A stretch of DNA of 5,600 bases, taken from NCBI GenBank assembly GCA_002366675.1, contig DFBO01000106.1:16757-22356 (forward strand), written 5' to 3'. Source of the DNA: Flavobacteriaceae bacterium UBA3078. Lineage in GTDB: Bacteria; Bacteroidota; Bacteroidia; Flavobacteriales; Flavobacteriaceae. The notes below the pieces were generated by a model. The model ran no database searches. It was given only the letters and a program-made list of their open reading frames with translations, and was not told the origin of the DNA. Positions 5,238-5,600 of the stretch are shown piece after piece (positions within the stretch are counted from its first letter, which is position 1; each line of letters starts with the position of its first letter). Position numbers and translations under genes: made by a program.

Positions 5238-5600
5238 TTAATCTGAAGTTGTTCTAGTACCATTTCCTAAAACCAAATCAATTTTAGAAGTCTTTGGAAG
5301 CATATCGCCAGATTTAATGGCTTTTCCGTTAAAACGCATATCTAAAACCATATCTTTTGCAATATTATCTATATAGGTTAATTCACCTACCTCAAAGCCT
5401 AAAGCCTCTAGAGTTGGCTTGGCTTGCCTAAACGTACGCTCCTTTAAATCTGGAACTAATACTTTTCTAAAGCCAGAAGGATTAAGAGTTAAATATATTT
5501 TTCGGTCTTCTTTTACTTTTTCTCCAGCAATAGGATCTTGCTCAATCACAGAATATTTTGGATAATCTGGATTGTAATTGGAAGAATCTAAAATTTCCAT
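5238..5600 (-). CDS. PASTA-domain protein (5' part outside window)
   Basis: PASTA domains bind peptidoglycan fragments or act as spacers at the cell surface. Visible are 120 codons ending at TAA 5240-5238. Residues 1-40 are the second half of one PASTA repeat (SVIEQDPIAGEKVKEDRKIYLTLN). From about 44 to 114 a second repeat is complete, from VPDLKERTFRQAKPTLEALG to KIDLVLGNG, and is followed by the tail TRTTSD. The Met at the window edge is probably internal, because the first repeat is cut there and family members begin with a cytoplasmic stretch and one membrane helix. No kinase domain is visible, and flavobacterial proteins of this kind are generally stand-alone rather than Ser/Thr kinases. 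The gene is 2 bp upstream of rluD in one operon. In related genomes a D-Ala-D-Ala ligase gene often sits nearby, which would fit a cell-wall role, but it is not in view. Confidence 0.9.
   Translation of the reverse strand: MEILDSSNYNPDYPKYSVIEQDPIAGEKVKEDRKIYLTLNPSGFRKVLVPDLKERTFRQAKPTLEALGFEVGELTYIDNIAKDMVLDMRFNGKAIKSGDMLPKTSKIDLVLGNGTRTTSD

Overview
The window looks like a piece of chromosome from a low-GC member of the Bacteroidota, most likely a marine or soil Flavobacteriaceae. The evidence is AT-rich coding sequence, no obvious Shine-Dalgarno sequences before the starts, Bacteroidota-type promoter boxes (TAnnTTTG), a DUF6249-like small membrane protein, a flavobacterial carboxypeptidase-like regulatory-domain protein, a bTHX-type ribosomal peptide gene, and a PASTA-domain gene directly followed by an rluD-type gene. 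No mobile element, CRISPR array, rRNA or tRNA is visible.

Layout. (1) Positions 1-934 hold a divergent pair: an ECF sigma factor leaving the window to the left on the minus strand, and a three-helix membrane protein (DUF6249-like) on the plus strand. Between them are two back-to-back copies of the same ECF-type promoter pattern, TGTAAC-N17-CGTC. This suggests that the sigma factor, or a close relative, drives both genes. A strong hairpin terminator ends the plus-strand gene. (2) 1053-2033 is a secreted protein with an N-terminal carboxypeptidase-regulatory-like beta-sandwich. (3) 2078-2797 (minus) is a uracil-DNA-glycosylase superfamily protein that carries a short dispersed Bacteroidota repeat in frame, seen as the peptide CHSERSEESK. 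(4) 2860-2996 (plus) is a small ribosomal protein THX gene, not intact as written: its conserved basic tail continues only in the -1 frame. (5) 2986-4039 (minus) holds yaaA (peroxide stress, iron control) and a small two-helix membrane protein whose start overlaps the yaaA end by 44 bp; a good Bacteroidota promoter lies upstream of yaaA. (6) 4201-5600 (minus) holds the C-terminal part of a PASTA-repeat protein and, 2 bp later, an RluD-type 23S rRNA pseudouridine synthase.

Most of the window is ordinary housekeeping chromosome. I do not see a new multi-gene system. The points most worth a second look are the mirrored ECF promoters with a near-leaderless sigma-factor start, the frame break in the THX gene (which also creates a canonical slippery heptamer leading into the right frame), the repeat peptide inside the glycosylase, and the yaaA overlap gene.
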